Source: CAZAPO01 sp044841755
GTDB lineage: Bacteria; Bacteroidota; Bacteroidia; Flavobacteriales; Flavobacteriaceae
Assembly: GCA_044841755.1 (NCBI GenBank)
Contig: JAXOFM010000005.1
Coordinates: 62,001 to 126,000 of the forward strand
DNA length: 64,000 bases
Direction: 5' to 3'
Below, in pieces: positions 33,215 through 41,872 of this stretch. The notes under the pieces were generated by a model, which worked only from the letters and a program-made list of their open reading frames with translations, did not search any database and was not told where the DNA came from. Both the position numbers and the translations under genes were made by a program. The stretch's first letter is position 1. Each line of letters begins with the position of its first letter.

Positions 33215-34033
33215 ATGTCTATAGCCAAAAAAGAATACAAACGTGTTACTACCAAATCGTTAGTCGATATGAAGGAATCAGGTGAGAAAATCTCAATGCT
33301 TACCGCTTACGATTACACTATGGCAAAAATTGTTGATGGAGCTGGAATAGATGTGATTTTAGTTGGAGATTCAGCGAGCAACGTAATGGCTGGACATGAA
33401 ACTACTTTGCCAATAACTTTAGATCAAATGATCTATCACGCTTCCTCAGTTGTAAGAGCTGTAGAGCGCGCCCTTATTGTTGTAGATCTTCCTTTTGGAA
33501 GTTATCAAAGTGATCCTAAAGAAGCATTACGATCTGCCATTAGAATCATGAAAGAAAGCGGTGCTCATGCTGTTAAATTGGAAGGTGGTAAAGAAATTAA
33601 GGATTCAATAAAGCGTATACTTCATGCAGGAATTCCTGTAATGGGTCACTTAGGTTTGACACCTCAATCCATTTATAAATTCGGAACATATACAGTTCGT
33701 GCCAAAGAAGAAGAGGAAGCTAAACAACTTATTGCAGACGCCAAAATGTTGGAGAAAGTTGGTTGCTTTGGAATTGTGTTAGAAAAAATTCCAGCAGAAT
33801 TGGCTAAAAAAGTAGCAGAAAGCGTTAGTATTCCTATTATTGGTATTGGAGCTGGTAATGGTGTTGATGGACAAGTATTAGTACTTCACGACATGATTGG
33901 TATGACGCATGAATTCAACCCTCGCTTTTTACGTCGTTACATGAATTTGTATGAAGAAATGACTACTGCTATTTCTCAATATGCAGCAGATGTGAAGAGC
34001 GTAGATTTTCCTAACGAATCGGAGCAATACTAG
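33215..34033 (+). CDS. panB: 3-Methyl-2-oxobutanoate hydroxymethyltransferase
   Basis: A 272-residue TIM-barrel enzyme making ketopantoate from 2-oxoisovalerate and methylene-tetrahydrofolate, the first step of pantothenate (CoA) synthesis. Signatures: MLTAYDYTMAKIVDGAGID (about residues 28-46), LVGDSASNVMAGHETTLPIT (about 50-69, Mg2+-binding Asp), DLPFGSYQ (about 90) and HLGLTPQSIYKFGTY (about 145-159). Length is normal. It is followed 5 bases later by a pseudouridine synthase gene. panC and panD are not in the window. Confidence 0.96.
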   Translation: MSIAKKEYKRVTTKSLVDMKESGEKISMLTAYDYTMAKIVDGAGIDVILVGDSASNVMAGHETTLPITLDQMIYHASSVVRAVERALIVVDLPFGSYQSDPKEALRSAIRIMKESGAHAVKLEGGKEIKDSIKRILHAGIPVMGHLGLTPQSIYKFGTYTVRAKEEEEAKQLIADAKMLEKVGCFGIVLEKIPAELAKKVAESVSIPIIGIGAGNGVDGQVLVLHDMIGMTHEFNPRFLRRYMNLYEEMTTAISQYAADVKSVDFPNESEQY

Positions 34034-34038
34034 TTCAA

Positions 34039-34737
34039 ATGTCTAAGATCGTTTCTTCAAAAGATAATCTACAAGTTCTTTTTGAAGATAATCACATCAT
34101 TGTTGTAAACAAGCGTGCTGGTGATATAGTGCAAGGTGATAGAACCGGTGACAAACCCTTAAGCGACGTTGTTAAAGAATTCATTAAAGAAAAATACGAT
34201 AAACCAGGAAATGTCTATTTAGGCGTTACGCATCGTTTAGACAGACCAACTACTGGAATTGTTGTTTTTGCTAAAACTTCTAAAGCCTTAACCAGATTGA
34301 ATAAAATGTTCAATCAAAAGGAGATTTCAAAAACGTATTGGGCTATCGTAAAACAAAAGCCCCAAGAACCACAAGCTACTCTTATAAATTGGTTGAAAAA
34401 GAATCCAAAGAATAATAAGTCGACAGCCTATAATAAAGAGATTAAAGATTCTAAAAAGGCTATTCTTCACTACGAACTCAGAAAATCACTTGATAATTAT
34501 CATCTTCTCGAAATCAATCTGGAAACAGGCAGACATCATCAAATTCGCTGTCAGCTGGCAAATATTGGGTCGGCAATAAAAGGAGATTTAAAATATGGTT
34601 TTGATCGAAGTAACAAAGACGCTAGCATCCATTTACACTCAAGAAAGATTGAGTTTATTCATCCTGTGAGTAAAGAGCAAATTTCTATTACTGCACCTCC
34701 ACCAAATGATGTAATTTGGAATGCCTGTTTGAGCTAA
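34039..34737 (+). CDS. RluA-family pseudouridine synthase
   Basis: A 232-residue pseudouridine synthase without an S4 domain, of the RluA/RluC/TruC type that isomerises uridine in rRNA or tRNA. The catalytic Asp is in VTHRLDRPTTGIVVFAKT (about residues 65-82), with LLEINLETGRHHQIRCQLA (about 155-173) and IGSAIKGDLKYG (about 176-187) as the other family motifs. It begins 5 bases after panB and ends inside the long N-terminal extension of the next reading frame. The exact RNA target is not readable. Confidence 0.92.
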   Translation: MSKIVSSKDNLQVLFEDNHIIVVNKRAGDIVQGDRTGDKPLSDVVKEFIKEKYDKPGNVYLGVTHRLDRPTTGIVVFAKTSKALTRLNKMFNQKEISKTYWAIVKQKPQEPQATLINWLKKNPKNNKSTAYNKEIKDSKKAILHYELRKSLDNYHLLEINLETGRHHQIRCQLANIGSAIKGDLKYGFDRSNKDASIHLHSRKIEFIHPVSKEQISITAPPPNDVIWNACLS

Positions 34738-34754
34738 ATGGTTATATTTACTCC

Positions 34755-36131
34755 ATGAATATACCTGAACTCATTAATAAGCAACAACAATACTTTAAAT
34801 TACAACATACAAAAGAAATTTCGTCTAGAGTCTCTTTATTAAAAGCACTTAAAAAGGAAATATTATCTCGTGAAGAGGATGTTTATAGAGCTTTACATAA
34901 AGACTTTCAAAAGTCACAATTCGAGACTTATTTAAGCGAGTTCGCAATAGTTATTGCAGAGTTAAATTTGGTTATTAAAAACCTAAGTCGCTGGGCAAAA
35001 CCAAAAATGGTTAAACCAACTGCACTTACATTTCCTTCTTTGGATTATATCTATAAAGAACCCTACGGGACTGTGCTAATAATTGGCCCCTGGAACTATC
35101 CATTTTTACTCACTCTAGAACCAGCCATTATGGCAATTGCAGCTGGAAATACTTTAGTAATAAAGCCTAGCGAATTGACTACACACACCTCTAACTTAGT
35201 AACTGAAATTTTTAAAAAAGTATTTAACGAAGAACATGTAGCTACAGTTCAAGGAGGTGTAGAAACGGCTACAGAGTTACTAGCACAAAAATGGGACTAT
35301 ATCTTCTTTACAGGAAGTGTTCCTGTTGGTAAAATTGTAGCTCAAGCTGCAGCAAAACATCTTACTCCTGTAACATTAGAACTAGGAGGAAAATCACCAT
35401 GTGTTATTCACGAAAAAAATAATCTGAAACTAGTAGCTCGACGATTGGTTTGGGGAAAATTCATTAATGGAGGGCAAACATGTATTGCACCAGACTATAT
35501 TCTGGTCAATTCTAAAGTGAAATCAGATTTTATTGAGTGTTTCAAATCAGAAATAGAACGTGCTTATAGTGAAGACCCACAAAAATCTGAAGACTTTCCT
35601 AGAATTATTAATGATAAGAATGTAAGTCGGTTAAAAGCTATGCTAAAGGATGTAAACATTATATATGGAGGAAAAGTTGACGAAAAAGACAGATATATCG
35701 CTCCTACTCTAATTGACGAACCAGAATTAGACAGCTCTGTAATGCAAGAAGAAATATTTGGACCTATACTTCCTATTTTAAGCTATGAAACAGAGGAAGA
35801 TATAGAGAATATTGTCTGGAAACTTGAAAAACCTCTGTCCTTCTATATTTTCTCGAAAGACAAATCGTTTGTGAAGCGACTTTTAGAAAAATATAGTTTT
35901 GGTGGTGGTGCTGTTAATGACCCTTTGATACATTTTGGAAATCATCGTCTTCCCTTTGGAGGAGTTGGCGCTTCTGGTATAGGAGCCTATCATGGTAAAA
36001 GGGGATTTGATACTTTTTCACATGAAAAATCAGTATCCAAGCGAGGTAACTGGATAGATCCTCCTGTTAGGTATGCTCCTTATAAAGGAAAACTTGGTTT
36101 GCTTAAAAAGATGTTTAAGTATTTTGGCTAA
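34755..36131 (+). CDS. Aldehyde dehydrogenase (class 3/fatty-aldehyde type)
   Basis: A 458-residue NAD(P)+-dependent aldehyde dehydrogenase from the ATG at 34755 (MNIPELINKQ); the ATG at 34716 lies inside the pseudouridine synthase gene and is unlikely. Signatures: LIIGPWNYPFLLTLEPAI (about residues 104-121), FTGSVPVGKIVAQAAAKH (about 186-203), the catalytic Glu in LELGGKSPC (about 207-215) and the catalytic Cys in GGQTCIAPDYI (about 236-246). The short chain without a long N-terminal domain fits the class 3/fatty-aldehyde group. Substrate unknown. The 3' end overlaps the convergent histidine kinase gene by 17 bases. Confidence 0.93.
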   Translation: MNIPELINKQQQYFKLQHTKEISSRVSLLKALKKEILSREEDVYRALHKDFQKSQFETYLSEFAIVIAELNLVIKNLSRWAKPKMVKPTALTFPSLDYIYKEPYGTVLIIGPWNYPFLLTLEPAIMAIAAGNTLVIKPSELTTHTSNLVTEIFKKVFNEEHVATVQGGVETATELLAQKWDYIFFTGSVPVGKIVAQAAAKHLTPVTLELGGKSPCVIHEKNNLKLVARRLVWGKFINGGQTCIAPDYILVNSKVKSDFIECFKSEIERAYSEDPQKSEDFPRIINDKNVSRLKAMLKDVNIIYGGKVDEKDRYIAPTLIDEPELDSSVMQEEIFGPILPILSYETEEDIENIVWKLEKPLSFYIFSKDKSFVKRLLEKYSFGGGAVNDPLIHFGNHRLPFGGVGASGIGAYHGKRGFDTFSHEKSVSKRGNWIDPPVRYAPYKGKLGLLKKMFKYFG

Positions 36132-36933
36132 CGCTCTTCTGTAAAGGGTAAATTAATACCAACTTCACTCCTTCTTTGGGTTTAGACACTAAAGAAAATT
36201 CAGCATTAATAAGTGCCGCTCTATTTTCCATGTTAATTAATCCAGAACCCTTTTTAACGGTTTCTTGATCAAATCCCTTCCCATTGTCTTCTGCAATTAG
36301 TTCTAAATGACTATCAGAATAGTTTAGAGATATATTAATTGTGTTAGCTTCAGAATATTTAATGGTATTAGACAAAAACTCCTGAAAGGTTCTAAAAAGA
36401 ATAATTTCATCATTGGAATTGATGGGTTGTTCATTTCCTTCAATCTTTAAGGTTCCTACAATTTTATTGAGTTTGTTGAGTCTATCAATTTCATTTTGAA
36501 TGGACTCCTTCAATCCTAAATTAGAAATCACATCATTATTAAGTGATTTAGAAAGACCTCTAACTTCTTCTATAGCATCTTTAACAACTCCTAAGCTATC
36601 ATCTACTTTAGCCTTTACAGCTTCTTTAGTCATGGTAGACACCAAGTTTAGTTGCATACTCGCAAATGACAATAACTGACCTACATTATCGTGCAATTCC
36701 CTTCCTACATTTTTAAGTGTTTCTTCCTGTATCTCTGTTTGTACTTGAGAGAACTCTTTTTCAAACTTACGCTGCTGCTCGTATTTCTCGATAAGCAATT
36801 TGTTCTTTCTCTTTTGAAATACTATAAAAAATAGAATAACCAATGTCGTTACGATCACTAAAACAGCGATCATATAAATTAACAAATACCTTTCGGCATC
36901 TGTACTTACTAAACGTTCTGGGGTTTGCACCAT
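36115..36933 (-). CDS. Sensor histidine kinase, NarL/DesK type (HisKA_3)
   Basis: A 272-residue membrane histidine kinase: one membrane helix (about residues 18-40), a coiled coil, a HisKA_3 dimerisation domain with the phospho-acceptor in GRELHDNVGQ (H81), and an ATPase domain (about 165-268) with the N box NTIKYSEA (about 185) and the G box EDNGKGFD. It has no large sensor domain, so it probably reads the membrane or a partner protein. Such kinases normally pair with a LuxR-type response regulator, but none is adjacent. Confidence 0.92.
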   Translation of the reverse strand: MVQTPERLVSTDAERYLLIYMIAVLVIVTTLVILFFIVFQKRKNKLLIEKYEQQRKFEKEFSQVQTEIQEETLKNVGRELHDNVGQLLSFASMQLNLVSTMTKEAVKAKVDDSLGVVKDAIEEVRGLSKSLNNDVISNLGLKESIQNEIDRLNKLNKIVGTLKIEGNEQPINSNDEIILFRTFQEFLSNTIKYSEANTINISLNYSDSHLELIAEDNGKGFDQETVKKGSGLINMENRAALINAEFSLVSKPKEGVKLVLIYPLQKSVSQNT

Positions 36934-37033
36934 AATAAAACAAAGGTAAAAGTTAAATACATAAATATATTCATAGATAACATGATTGTAGATCTAAGAA
37001 TTACATGATTCCTTAGAAAGTCTTCTATTTATT

Positions 37034-37762
37034 TCAATCAATCTTATAGTCTTTTTCAGGTTTGCAGAAAATTAAAGCCACAGCAAAAGATAGATACATA
37101 AACGAATTCATTATAAAGAATACTTCCCACCTTAAAAGCACAAAACTCCAGTCGGATGTAGAGAAATAAATATTATAAAACACTAATGGCGTGACCACCA
37201 AATACCAAATAAAAACTATTGAAGCGATATAAAAATTAATGGCCTTATAGAAAGACATTAACAACTCACTTCTCAGCAACTCAATGAAGTAGAGAGCAAT
37301 AGATACTAAAACTAAAAATGATCCTATAACAGTATTGAATACAATAGAATTATCGAATAATTCATTAGGGTAAATTGCAATATAGGTAATTGCACTAGTA
37401 AAGAAAATAATCTGCAGCACATTAATGGTCTTTTTTAACCATTTTGTATCAATATTTATCTTAAAATAAAAGGAGTAAAACAACGGAGCTACAATCTTCC
37501 AGAAAATATTATACCACCAATAATTCTGCTCAGCCCAAGTTCCTTTTAAAAAATCTTTAATTGATTTAAGAGACTCATATTTTGCTATAACTTCGGGATA
37601 ACCACCTATTATCTCCAAAATAGCTACATATACCAAGAAAAATAAAAAGTATTTAACCGTAGATTGCTTATATCTCTTGTAAACAATAATAGCTGCAACA
37701 GCAGCTATTATTTCTACAGTACTGATCAATAAAGAGTAATTATTTAGTATAAAATCTCTCAA
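37034..37762 (-). CDS. Multi-pass membrane protein, unknown
   Basis: Seven or so hydrophobic segments in about 242 residues (for example LLISTVEIIAAVAAIIVY, YFLFFLVYVAILEIIG, VLQIIFFTSAITYIAIY), with conserved-looking Trp/Tyr residues between them (GTWAEQNYWWYNIFWK). I do not recognise the family; the layout resembles small 7TM sensor or accessory proteins. The frame stays open upstream to 37873, but that part is antisense-like overlap with the Gly-rich tail of the previous gene; the best start is the TTG at 37762, 4 bases after that gene's stop, with an ATG at 37816 as alternative. Confidence 0.6.
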   Translation of the reverse strand: MRDFILNNYSLLISTVEIIAAVAAIIVYKRYKQSTVKYFLFFLVYVAILEIIGGYPEVIAKYESLKSIKDFLKGTWAEQNYWWYNIFWKIVAPLFYSFYFKINIDTKWLKKTINVLQIIFFTSAITYIAIYPNELFDNSIVFNTVIGSFLVLVSIALYFIELLRSELLMSFYKAINFYIASIVFIWYLVVTPLVFYNIYFSTSDWSFVLLRWEVFFIMNSFMYLSFAVALIFCKPEKDYKID

Positions 37763-37766
37763 ATTG

Positions 37767-38159
37767 TTAATCTTGTGGATATCCTGATCCAGGTGGATTT
37801 CCAGGTTTTCCGTCATTAAAGCCATCTCCTCCTGGAATATCGCCATTACCTCCTCCACCATCTTTACCATCAATAATTCTAGCTGTTGGCACTATAAAAG
37901 AAGTAGAATAACCCACTTGTTCATCGACAGTTGGGTAAGCGCCACAATAAATGCGCACTCCATTCATTTTATACCCATTCTTTTTTGCTTGCTTCTTAGC
38001 ATGCTTCAAATACTTTTTAAGATCTTTTAAAGAATACCAGGACGAACGGTTATCTGGTCTTCCAACAATATCTTTGCTAATAAGCTCACATCTTGTTGTA
38101 AAATTGCTACTTAGTTCTTTCGCCTCTTCTGGAGAGATTAATCCCTTAATTTTTGCCAT
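37767..38159 (-). CDS. Protein with Gly/Pro-rich tail, unknown
   Basis: A 130-residue protein from the start MAKIKGL at 38159 (a start at 38165 adds two residues). Residues 1-95 form a small soluble domain with two Cys and a helix rich in Lys (LKDLKKYLKHAKKQAKKNG), then RIYCGAYPTVDEQVGYSTSF; residues about 98-130 are almost only Gly, Asp, Pro and Asn (DGKDGGGGNGDIPGGDG). No signal peptide. It precedes the membrane protein gene by 4 bases, and the two probably work together. No family recognised. Confidence 0.65.
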   Translation of the reverse strand: MAKIKGLISPEEAKELSSNFTTRCELISKDIVGRPDNRSSWYSLKDLKKYLKHAKKQAKKNGYKMNGVRIYCGAYPTVDEQVGYSTSFIVPTARIIDGKDGGGGNGDIPGGDGFNDGKPGNPPGSGYPQD

Positions 38160-38281
38160 AATCAAATAGTTAAATAATTAATAAACAGTTTTGTGCTATT
38201 ATTTGATCCTGGGAGAATCATACTGTTTTAATATTGTAAGTTAGACAAAACTTATTACAAAAAGAAGAAAAAACGTACTTG

Positions 38282-39133
38282 TTAATCGAGTAGTTTAAAC
38301 TTGATTCTCTGCCCTGTAAATTTTTGTGACAATCTGTTAATTGAAGATCCATTTAATTGTAACACCCTTGGATAACCACCCGTAGTTTGACAATCTCTCA
38401 TTAATACAATTAGTTTTCCAGAAGGCGTTAGTTGTACTGTTCCTGGTAATACTAAGGAAGTGATAATGCCATCTAGCTCATTATCTAAACTCTCTTCTAA
38501 CTGATAGGCCATTCTGGAGTTTTCTTTGGAAATCGTAAACTCACTTGACAACAACTGTTGTGCTTGATAATCAGTAAGTTTATCAAATTCTGGTCCTTTA
38601 ATAACATCAATAACATTATTATTGAAATGGTTCTTATCTATTTTAATCGAGGCATTAGAGGGCCTTTTTTCTTTATTAGATTGTTTGATTTCGAAAACAT
38701 CTCCTTTTGATATAGAAATGCTTTCAGTAACATTCTTATACATACTCCTGCTACTAAGTACTTGTTTAGTCTGAAACCCTCCAGAAACTGCTAAATAGAC
38801 TCTAAAACCATATTTCAACCTTCCAAATGAAAGAATATCTCCTTTGTTTAAAGAGATAGCTGTATTAATTGAAACATTTTTCCCGTTTAGCATCGGAGAA
38901 ATGTTCGCTCCAGATAGTCCTATCAAGGTATTATCAGTAAATTCTAGTTTAGGACCTGTCATTGTTATCTCGAGTACAGCATCGTTCTCCATATTACCAA
39001 CAATAGCATTGGCTACCTTAGCGCTATACATATCCATAACACCTGAAATGGGAACTCCGTATTCCTGAAACTCAAATCTCCCCAAATCTTGAATTGAGGA
39101 ATAAAATCCGGTCTGCAGCACCTTAATCATCAA
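38282..39133 (-). CDS. pxpC: 5-Oxoprolinase subunit C
   Basis: A 283-residue protein of the biotin-dependent carboxyltransferase-like family (allophanate hydrolase subunit 2/PxpC), with the characteristic opening LQTGFYSSIQDLGRFEFQEYG (about residues 6-25) and the ending VLMRDCQTTGGYPRVLQL (about 244-260). Together with PxpA and PxpB it hydrolyses 5-oxoproline (pyroglutamate) to glutamate at the cost of ATP. It overlaps pxpB by 11 bases and is the last gene of the transporter-pxpA-pxpB-pxpC run. Confidence 0.92.
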   Translation of the reverse strand: MMIKVLQTGFYSSIQDLGRFEFQEYGVPISGVMDMYSAKVANAIVGNMENDAVLEITMTGPKLEFTDNTLIGLSGANISPMLNGKNVSINTAISLNKGDILSFGRLKYGFRVYLAVSGGFQTKQVLSSRSMYKNVTESISISKGDVFEIKQSNKEKRPSNASIKIDKNHFNNNVIDVIKGPEFDKLTDYQAQQLLSSEFTISKENSRMAYQLEESLDNELDGIITSLVLPGTVQLTPSGKLIVLMRDCQTTGGYPRVLQLNGSSINRLSQKFTGQRIKFKLLD

Positions 39134-39857
39134 TCACCTCGCTCTCTAATTGATAAACTCCAGCCTCAACTAAGGCTTTAATATCATCATATTCTTCTTT
39201 TGAAACTCGGTAGAAGCTTATTTTATCTCCAGATTGTGCAAAACAAGGAACCTCTTTATTTACATCAAAGAAATTTATTGGAGAGTTTCCAATAATATTC
39301 CAACCGCCTGGACTTTCATTTGGATAAATTCCTGTCTGTTTTCCACCTATAGCAACTGCACCCTTTAGAACCTTTAATCTAGGTGTTTTTTTTCTTGGAA
39401 AATGGAGTCGTTCATCTAGTCCTCCCAAGTATAAAAACCCAGGTAAAAAACCTACAAAAAAAACGGTGTAATTTGACCTACTATGAAGCTCAATTATTTC
39501 TGATTTTGAAAGGTTAAACTCTTCAGATAATTCATCTAAATCTATTCCAAAAACATCATCATAACACACAGGAATCCTCCACTGCCTAAGGGTAGGTTTG
39601 ATTATACTCTCTGTTACGGAATAATACGTCTTTAGATCTGAAATTTTATCATAAATATTATTTATAGTGAACTCATAAGTAATTAATAACGAATTATATG
39701 CAGAATTTATATAAACTTTTTCTTTAATATATTCTTTTTGAAGTATTTCTTTGAATCGCAACACATCAGAAAGGATGGATTCATCAATTTTTGATGGCCA
39801 TTCAACCAAAATTGAGCGTTCTCCAAAGGGTTTATATGTGAGCTCAAAATGATTCAA
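39123..39857 (-). CDS. pxpB: 5-Oxoprolinase subunit B
   Basis: A 244-residue protein of the allophanate hydrolase subunit 1/KipI family, with the signature FFVGFLPGFLYLGGLDERLHFPRK (split here: VGFLPGFLYLGGLD then LHFPRK, about residues 134-155) and VAIGGKQTGIYPNESPGGWN (about 168-187). It forms the ATP-dependent 5-oxoprolinase complex with PxpC and PxpA. Gene spacing (4 bases after pxpA, 11-base overlap with pxpC) supports one operon. KipI-type sporulation control, the other role known for the family, is not relevant here. Confidence 0.9.
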   Translation of the reverse strand: MNHFELTYKPFGERSILVEWPSKIDESILSDVLRFKEILQKEYIKEKVYINSAYNSLLITYEFTINNIYDKISDLKTYYSVTESIIKPTLRQWRIPVCYDDVFGIDLDELSEEFNLSKSEIIELHSRSNYTVFFVGFLPGFLYLGGLDERLHFPRKKTPRLKVLKGAVAIGGKQTGIYPNESPGGWNIIGNSPINFFDVNKEVPCFAQSGDKISFYRVSKEEYDDIKALVEAGVYQLESEVIDD

Positions 39858-39861
39858 AACA

Positions 39862-40602
39862 CTATCTAATTCCTATTCCAGAAGCGAGTAAATTTTGTCT
39901 TAAATCGGAAGCTAGTTTTAAAGCGTTCGGGTTGTCCCCATGAATACAAAAAGTAGCTGCTTGAATAGATACTTCCACTCCACTTACACATTTCACCTTT
40001 TGGTGCACGACCATATTGTGAACATGCTCGAACATTTCATCAGAATTTGTTATCAAAGCATTCGGTAGTTTTCTAGAAACCAAACTTAGATCTTCATTAT
40101 AATTTCTATCTGCAAAGGCTTCATAAGTAATTGCAATATTTTCCCTTTTTGCAACCTCAGCAATTACAGATCCATAAGGAACATACAAATTCAAAGGCTG
40201 ATGAAAGCGCTTCATTACCTCAACTATTACCTGAGCAGTAGATTTATCTTTAGCAGCAAGATTATATAACGCTCCGTGTGGCTTCACATGATGCAATAAC
40301 GCTTGTTCTTCTCTACAAACTCTCAATAAAGCCTTGATCTGATTCTTAACTGCAGCAAACAAAGCGGTATGGGAAATGTCAATTACTTCTCTTCCAAAAT
40401 TCTCTTTATCTGGAAATGAAGGATGCGCTCCTATTTTTACTCGGTGTTCCTTAGCTAGTTTAATAACTTTAATCATTGTTTCTTCATCACCTGCATGACC
40501 ACCGCAGGCAATATTACAGGACGATATCAATGGTAAAAGTTGAGCCTCGTTACCAATTCCCTCTCCTACATCTGCATTAATATCAATTCTGAAAGCTTCC
40601 AT
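39862..40602 (-). CDS. pxpA: 5-Oxoprolinase subunit A (LamB/YcsF family)
   Basis: A 246-residue protein of the LamB/YcsF family. The start DINADVGEGIGNEAQLLPL (residues 7-25), SCNIACGGHAGDEETM (about 28-43), GAHPSFPDKENFGRE (about 58-72) and VKPHGALYNLA (about 105-115) are the family motifs. The three subunits PxpABC together act as a 5-oxoprolinase. It starts one base after the end of the Nramp-like gene, so both are in one transcript. Confidence 0.95.
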   Translation of the reverse strand: MEAFRIDINADVGEGIGNEAQLLPLISSCNIACGGHAGDEETMIKVIKLAKEHRVKIGAHPSFPDKENFGREVIDISHTALFAAVKNQIKALLRVCREEQALLHHVKPHGALYNLAAKDKSTAQVIVEVMKRFHQPLNLYVPYGSVIAEVAKRENIAITYEAFADRNYNEDLSLVSRKLPNALITNSDEMFEHVHNMVVHQKVKCVSGVEVSIQAATFCIHGDNPNALKLASDLRQNLLASGIGIR

Positions 40603-40603
40603 T

Positions 40604-41830
40604 TTAAATCAACTCAAATACTTTTAAAATACTCTTCAATCCTAAGAAAATCGTTACAGATAATATTAAAATCCCTAAAATATTTTGTTTTAGCGAATTT
40701 TTATATTCGCCAAGCACAGATCGTTTATTAACAATCCAAATTAAAAACCCAGCAATCACAGGCAGTAGTATTCCATTAGCTACTTGAGCAAACTTAATGA
40801 TCTCAATAGATTTGATTCCTGATGAAGAAGATAATACTCCCAACACCAAAATGACGATCCAAACTGCTCTAAATCTCTTAGTTTTCATATTTGACGACCA
40901 TCCCAAGCAACCTGTTGCTACAAATGCAGCTGCTAATGGTGCAGTAATGGCGCTTGTAATTCCTGCAGCAAATAGACCTATTGATAAGAAGTATTTTGAG
41001 TAGCTACCGAACAAAGGCTCCAATCCTTTAGCAAGATCAGCTGCATTAGTAACTTCCTGCATTTGAATAGCTGCTGCAGAAATAATTATGCACATTGAAA
41101 CTAATCCACCCAACACCACAGCAATCAAAATATCCTTTTGAGCGTATTTGAGATCTTTTTTGTCTTGCCATTTTTCTTTTACCAAAGAGGCATGCAAAAA
41201 CAAGTTATAAGGCACTACTGTAGTTCCTATAAGACCAATAATGGTTAGAATACTATCCTCTGGAAATTTAGGAACAAACATTCCTTTAAACACTTCTCCC
41301 AGATTTGGCTTGGTCATGACTGCTGTAATCAAGAAAGCCAAACTCATCAATATTACAAGTGATACAAGCGACTTTTCCAACACTTTATAATTCCCTATAT
41401 AAAGAAGGATAAAAGCAAGTAATCCAATAACCAAACTAAAGGTATTTAATGAAAATGATCCTAACGAAATTGAACTCGCTCCTAAGACTGCTTCTAATCC
41501 TAAAACTCCACCACTTATGTTTCCAGCTTCATATGCTGCATTGCCAATAACAATTGCCGATAGAATTAAAACAATTGCTAAAGTCTTAAAGATTGGATTT
41601 GAAATCTCAGAACGAATAACCTCAGATAATCCTTTTTGTGAAATAATACCCAATCTCGCAGCCATTTCTTGAAGCACAACTGTGGCCACTATTGATAAGA
41701 CCATTGCCCAAAGTAATGCATAGCCAAAGTCAACACCAGCTAGTGTACAAAGCGTTACGGTTCCTGGACCAATAAATGCAGCAGCTACCAATGGTCCTGG
41801 GCCTATATTTTTAAACCAGTTCTTAAACAT
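40604..41830 (-). CDS. Nramp-like transporter lacking the DPGN metal motif
   Basis: A 408-residue membrane protein with about eleven helices and the Nramp (LeuT-fold) scaffold: GPGPLVAAAFIGPGTVTL at residues 10-27 stands where metal-transporting members have GPG...DPGN, and in helix 6 TTVVPYNLFLHASLVKEKW (203-221) replaces the MPHN type. So the metal-ligand Asp, Asn and Met are G21, T24 and V206. A manganese or iron role is therefore doubtful. It is the first gene of the pxpABC operon (1 base to pxpA), which suggests that it imports 5-oxoproline or a related compound; this is inference. Confidence 0.85.
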   Translation of the reverse strand: MFKNWFKNIGPGPLVAAAFIGPGTVTLCTLAGVDFGYALLWAMVLSIVATVVLQEMAARLGIISQKGLSEVIRSEISNPIFKTLAIVLILSAIVIGNAAYEAGNISGGVLGLEAVLGASSISLGSFSLNTFSLVIGLLAFILLYIGNYKVLEKSLVSLVILMSLAFLITAVMTKPNLGEVFKGMFVPKFPEDSILTIIGLIGTTVVPYNLFLHASLVKEKWQDKKDLKYAQKDILIAVVLGGLVSMCIIISAAAIQMQEVTNAADLAKGLEPLFGSYSKYFLSIGLFAAGITSAITAPLAAAFVATGCLGWSSNMKTKRFRAVWIVILVLGVLSSSSGIKSIEIIKFAQVANGILLPVIAGFLIWIVNKRSVLGEYKNSLKQNILGILILSVTIFLGLKSILKVFELI

Positions 41831-41872
41831 GAAATTTATTTGTAACTAAATTTACGATTTTTGAACATGTAT

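Noticed and set aside
34716..34754. Earlier start of the aldehyde dehydrogenase
   Set aside because: It lies within the pseudouridine synthase gene and adds residues not seen in the family.
37763..37873. N-terminal extension of the membrane protein, rich in Met and Glu
   Set aside because: It is the alternate-frame reading of the Gly/Pro-rich tail of the preceding gene; the composition is typical of such a shadow. A start at 37816 cannot be fully excluded.
40604..41830. Manganese/iron transporter MntH
   Set aside because: The metal-ligand Asp and Asn of helix 1 and the Met of helix 6 are replaced, so the MntH name would mislead.
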